Shown here: in pieces, positions 6,097 to 7,961 of the stretch | How the letters are laid out: each line of letters opens with the position of its first letter | How positions within the stretch are numbered: position 1 is the first letter of the stretch | Source of the DNA: an uncultured Candidatus Saccharibacteria bacterium | Lineage (GTDB): Bacteria > Patescibacteria > Saccharimonadia > Saccharimonadales > CAMLKC01 | Direction: 5' to 3' | DNA length: 7,961 bases | Assembly (NCBI GenBank): GCA_946479025.1 | Contig: CAMLDM010000036.1 | Span: 1-7,961 of the forward strand | Notes under the pieces: model-generated | Databases searched by the model: none | What the model was told of the DNA's origin: nothing | Seen by the model: only the letters and a program-made list of their open reading frames with translations | Made by a program: the position numbers and the translations under genes

Positions 6097-7389
6097 TTAT
6101 TTTACCGTTTTTTGAAATAAAGTGGCGAGTTTGTCATTCAGCTCAACGATCTCGTCTTTTTCTCCGCTGCTCACACCCGCAAGCACCCATGTGTCGCTGG
6201 CAATGAAATCCCGTGCCGTCGCGATCATGCGGTCACGCGTGGTTTTACGGATAGATTCCGGTACTTTTTCATAGTCTTTCACTACGCCGTCCGCAAAATA
6301 GCGGCCAGTGTAAAAATTGCTGATCTGCGCCACGGTCTGCGCGCCCATCTGGTAACGCCCCAGTGCGTATGATTTTGCGGCCGCCAGCTCTTCTTCGGTG
6401 ATTTTACCGTCCAAAACGCACTTCACTTCGCGGACGATGATGTCGAAAAGTGCCGCCGAGGTTTCCAGGTTCACCTGGCCGCCAAAATCCCAGCTGCTAT
6501 CGTGAAAGCCAACCGATGTATCTGAGAAAACGCCGTACGCCAAGCCCTTTTTACGTGCCGCGCCGTAAATACGCGAGTGCATCGTACCGGTAAGGATTTG
6601 GTCGAGGCAGTTCATCGCCTCAGCCTCGTCGTCGCTCAGCTCGCGCGGAACGGTCATGCTCCATCCAAACGTCAGATTTGAGGCCTCTTTGCGGCGAATC
6701 AGCGTTGGGTTGCCGCTGGTCAGTTCGTCGCGCGGCACTTCAAAGCGCTCGCCTTCGGGGAGTTCCCATTCGGCCAGCTGGCGCTTGATTTCAGCCTTTC
6801 GGCCGTGCAGTTTTCCGGCAATCACGAAGCACATGTTTTTTGCCGTATGCGTGCGCTTGTGGTGTTCGCGGATGTCGCTCAGGCGTACATTCGAAATAGT
6901 CTGCAGACGCTGCCAAAACGTAAACACGTCCTCGCCAAGAAGTTGCTGTACTTTTGGCCACAGCACGCGATTGTGGTTGTTAAGGTAACCGGTAAGTTCG
7001 CTTTTTACGTTGCCTTTTTCTGCTTCAAGCTCGCTTGCATTGAACTTTGGCTGACAGATCGCGACGCGCTGCAAAGCGAAAATCCGCTCCCACTCAAAAT
7101 CGGCGCAGTCCGCCACGTACACCATGGAAAGGTCGCTGGTATACGCGTTGTGATAGGCGCCGTTTTTGGTAAATTCCGCCTCGTATTCGTGCTCGCTTTT
7201 AAACTGCGCATTGGCGCCGAACGCCATGTGCTCCATGATGTGCGCCGTTTCGTAAATGTCCTTGTTGCGTACGTAACGGTTACCGGCACGAAACTGAAAC
7301 TGAAAACTCATCACGGTCGCCCCAGGAATATCAATCAACAGGCCACGCGCGCCATTAGCTAGCTTTACTTCTTCAACTGTGTGTTTCAA
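6097..7389 (-). CDS. M16 family zinc metallopeptidase (insulinase/processing-peptidase-like)
   Basis: A 430-residue M16 protein. The inverted zinc motif HIMEH is at 50-54. The third ligand is probably Glu131 in EKGNVKSEL, 77 residues after His54, the same spacing as in insulin-degrading enzyme. Glu124 matches the auxiliary glutamate of the family. The C-terminal half (about 230-430) holds the second M16 fold, with SRIYGAARKKGLAYGVFS (272-289) carrying the usual Arg/Tyr region. No signal peptide or membrane segment is visible, so it is probably cytoplasmic. Both halves are in one chain of about 430 residues, typical of the M16B group, which acts as dimers; the substrate is unknown. The start is TTG at 7389, chosen because AGGAGAGGG lies just upstream and the next ATG (residue 27) would delete the first strand. 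It is the first gene of the tight run into murD and prfB. Confidence 0.94.
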   Translation of the reverse strand: MKHTVEEVKLANGARGLLIDIPGATVMSFQFQFRAGNRYVRNKDIYETAHIMEHMAFGANAQFKSEHEYEAEFTKNGAYHNAYTSDLSMVYVADCADFEWERIFALQRVAICQPKFNASELEAEKGNVKSELTGYLNNHNRVLWPKVQQLLGEDVFTFWQRLQTISNVRLSDIREHHKRTHTAKNMCFVIAGKLHGRKAEIKRQLAEWELPEGERFEVPRDELTSGNPTLIRRKEASNLTFGWSMTVPRELSDDEAEAMNCLDQILTGTMHSRIYGAARKKGLAYGVFSDTSVGFHDSSWDFGGQVNLETSAALFDIIVREVKCVLDGKITEEELAAAKSYALGRYQMGAQTVAQISNFYTGRYFADGVVKDYEKVPESIRKTTRDRMIATARDFIASDTWVLAGVSSGEKDEIVELNDKLATLFQKTVK

Positions 7390-7391
7390 AA

Positions 7392-7400
7392 CCCTCTCCT
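7392..7400 (-). promoter_or_regulatory. Ribosome binding site deciding the TTG start of the M16 gene
   Basis: AGGAGAGGG on the minus strand places AGGAG six bases before TTG 7389. It is the best-spaced Shine-Dalgarno of any minus-strand gene here and fixes an otherwise weak start codon. Confidence 0.75.
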
Positions 7401-7500
7401 AATCAAGTTCTCGCAAAATTCTTGTTCTATTGTGCCACTTTTTTTGTGTAATTACCACCTTAATTGCGCGTTTTTGCATCTGTTTGCAATTCTTCGATTA

Positions 7501-7529
7501 TTGACTTTACAAATGAAATATTGTATTAT
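7501..7529 (+). promoter_or_regulatory. Sigma70-type promoter of the small plus-strand gene
   Basis: TTGACT (7501-7506) and TATTAT (7524-7529) are separated by 17 bases, matching consensus in five of six positions each with ideal spacing. Initiation near 7536 gives a leader of about 20 bases before ATG 7556. A second -10-like TACAAT lies at 7537-7542 but lacks a good -35. Confidence 0.65.
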
Positions 7530-7555
7530 TTTCGTGTACAATCGTGAGAGATTTC

Positions 7556-7864
7556 ATGACGAGTACGTCCTTTGATCGAGAGGAAACTCGGCACATGCCC
7601 CAGGTGTACGGCGCAACGCATCTCCAGCGCAAAAATCGAGTGCTGAATGCTGCGCGCAGCGTGCAGTTCAGCCCAGTCTCGTCACCGGATGGCTCCATCT
7701 CAGACCGGGATTGGGCCGTTTACGTCAGATCGGTGATGGAACAGATACTCGCGCGGTACGGTACCGTTCCCACCGCGGAGATCGTAATGCACGACCTCCA
7801 GCATCTCATCTACCTCGAGCTGCTCGTGCTGGAGTACGACGAAGAAAGATGGGTGTGGCTGTAG
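7556..7864 (+). CDS. Hypothetical small protein, 102 residues
   Basis: I do not recognise this protein. It is the only plus-strand gene and has its own promoter at 7501-7529. ATG 7556 has GAGAG five bases upstream and a leader of about 20 bases. GTG 7544 would leave almost no leader, and ATG 7595 (preceded by GAGAGGAA) would give 89 residues. Residues 1-45 are polar and basic with no hydrophobic segment. Residues about 50-68 (DRDWAVYVRSVMEQILARYG) and 73-96 look helical, the latter with a leucine-rich face (DLQHLIYLELLVLEYDEE), and the chain ends RWVWL. It has no signal peptide, membrane segment or cysteine, so a soluble protein is likely. Codons are richer in G and C than the leader. A 13-bp hairpin follows the TAG stop by ten bases. 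The complete expression unit supports a real gene, but no homology is claimed. Confidence 0.55.
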   Translation: MTSTSFDREETRHMPQVYGATHLQRKNRVLNAARSVQFSPVSSPDGSISDRDWAVYVRSVMEQILARYGTVPTAEIVMHDLQHLIYLELLVLEYDEERWVWL

Positions 7865-7927
7865 GGCTACGGCTCGGACGCCGGGCGTTCCGCCCGGCGT
7901 CCGGGTTCGCCCCCTTCCTCTCGATCA
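7573..7927. repeat. 13-bp inverted repeat pair bracketing the small ORF
   Basis: TGATCGAGAGGAA at 7573-7585 recurs as its exact reverse complement TTCCTCTCGATCA at 7915-7927. The arms lie near the start of the small ORF and just past its downstream hairpin. One such pair of this length is not improbable by chance in a window this size, so function is unproven. Confidence 0.4.
7875..7903 (+). terminator. GC-rich 13-bp perfect hairpin after the small gene
   Basis: CGGACGCCGGGCG (7875-7887) and CGCCCGGCGTCCG (7891-7903) pair perfectly around a TTC loop, ten bases after the TAG stop at 7864. Position and strength suggest a transcription terminator or mRNA 3'-end hairpin. The following bases are GGTTCGCCCCCTTCC, pyrimidine-rich but without a T-run, so it is not a standard intrinsic terminator. 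Confidence 0.6.
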
Positions 7928-7961
7928 CACTCAGTATTTATCAAAACAGCCTCCATTTTGG
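7904..7961. other. Right-edge sequence without an assignable gene
   Basis: These 58 bases carry one arm of the 13-bp inverted repeat and nothing I can assign. A minus-strand frame from ATG at 7956 runs about 29 codons through the hairpin to a stop near 7870; it has no recognisable content and is probably not a gene. Confidence 0.4.

Larger units (their letters stand above)
7390..7555. other. AT-rich divergent intergenic region
   Basis: This 166-base gap separates the leftward M16 gene from the rightward small gene. It holds a seven-T run (7439-7445), a weak AATTGC/GCAATT inverted repeat (7462-7467 and 7486-7491), the plus-strand promoter at 7501-7529 and the M16 ribosome site. I found no convincing minus-strand -35/-10 pair for the M16-murD-prfB unit. 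Confidence 0.7.

Noticed and set aside
6805..7362. A 185-codon plus-strand open frame opposite the M16 gene.
   Set aside because: The minus strand carries the complete zinc motif and M16 fold. The antisense product is low-complexity and basic/hydrophobic.
7381..7575. A 64-codon plus-strand frame across the intergenic region.
   Set aside because: It starts inside the M16 ribosome-site region, has no ribosome site, runs through the plus promoter and is Phe/Leu/Cys-rich, as random AT-rich DNA would be.
7507..7698. A 63-codon minus-strand frame opposite the small gene.
   Set aside because: It would read through the plus-strand promoter, has no clear start signals, and is shorter than the plus frame that has promoter, ribosome site and terminal hairpin.
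1..7961. Search for CRISPR repeats, tRNA or rRNA genes, insertion-sequence ends, toxin-antitoxin pairs and phage genes.
   Set aside because: No regularly spaced repeats, cloverleaf, transposase motifs or paired small overlapping genes were seen. The tight housekeeping genes leave little room for them.

Overview
The window is a compact chromosomal segment dominated by one strand. Seven genes lie on the minus strand and one small gene lies on the plus strand at the right end. The gene set (MurD, RF2, FtsE, FtsX, a coiled-coil/CHAP peptidoglycan hydrolase, an S41/PDZ protease and a single-chain M16 zinc peptidase), the tight spacing and the roughly balanced base composition suggest a small-genome bacterium. 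My best guess is Candidatus Saccharibacteria (TM7) or a related Patescibacteria/CPR lineage. That is inference from gene content and general resemblance, not a search result. ftsE ends in TGA, and an intact SPF-type release factor 2 is present. UGA is therefore a normal stop here, which argues against the UGA-glycine CPR groups (SR1/Absconditabacteria, Gracilibacteria).

Layout in minus-strand transcription order (right to left). An M16 peptidase (7389-6097, TTG start with a strong ribosome binding site) is followed after 4 nt by murD (6092-4812). The murD stop overlaps the prfB start (4812-3733) by one base. After a 54-nt gap holding an extended -10 promoter and a perfect 12-bp palindrome comes ftsE (3678-2995), which overlaps ftsX (2998-2015) by 4 nt. 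Then, after 34 nt, comes a secreted coiled-coil plus CHAP hydrolase (1980-724) with a near-consensus promoter sitting on top of its start codons. A 164-nt gap carries a hairpin and a second extended -10 promoter. The S41/PDZ protease begins at 559 and runs off the left edge.

Functionally this is mainly an envelope neighbourhood. MurD makes a cytoplasmic peptidoglycan precursor. FtsEX is an ATP-driven membrane switch that in other bacteria activates peptidoglycan hydrolases at the division site. The CHAP protein next to it has the PcsB-like architecture (signal peptide, long coiled coil, C-terminal CHAP) expected of its client. A membrane-anchored S41 protease is a plausible turnover factor for such a hydrolase. 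prfB and the M16 peptidase are apparently operon passengers.

The right end (7390-7961) differs. It has an AT-rich divergent intergenic region with a good sigma70-type promoter pointing right, a 102-residue unrecognised ORF, and immediately after it a 13-bp perfect GC-rich hairpin. I see no mobile element, CRISPR array, tRNA, rRNA or phage gene. The most noteworthy signals are regulatory: a probable leaderless or near-leaderless start for the hydrolase gene and for ftsE, and the isolated small gene.
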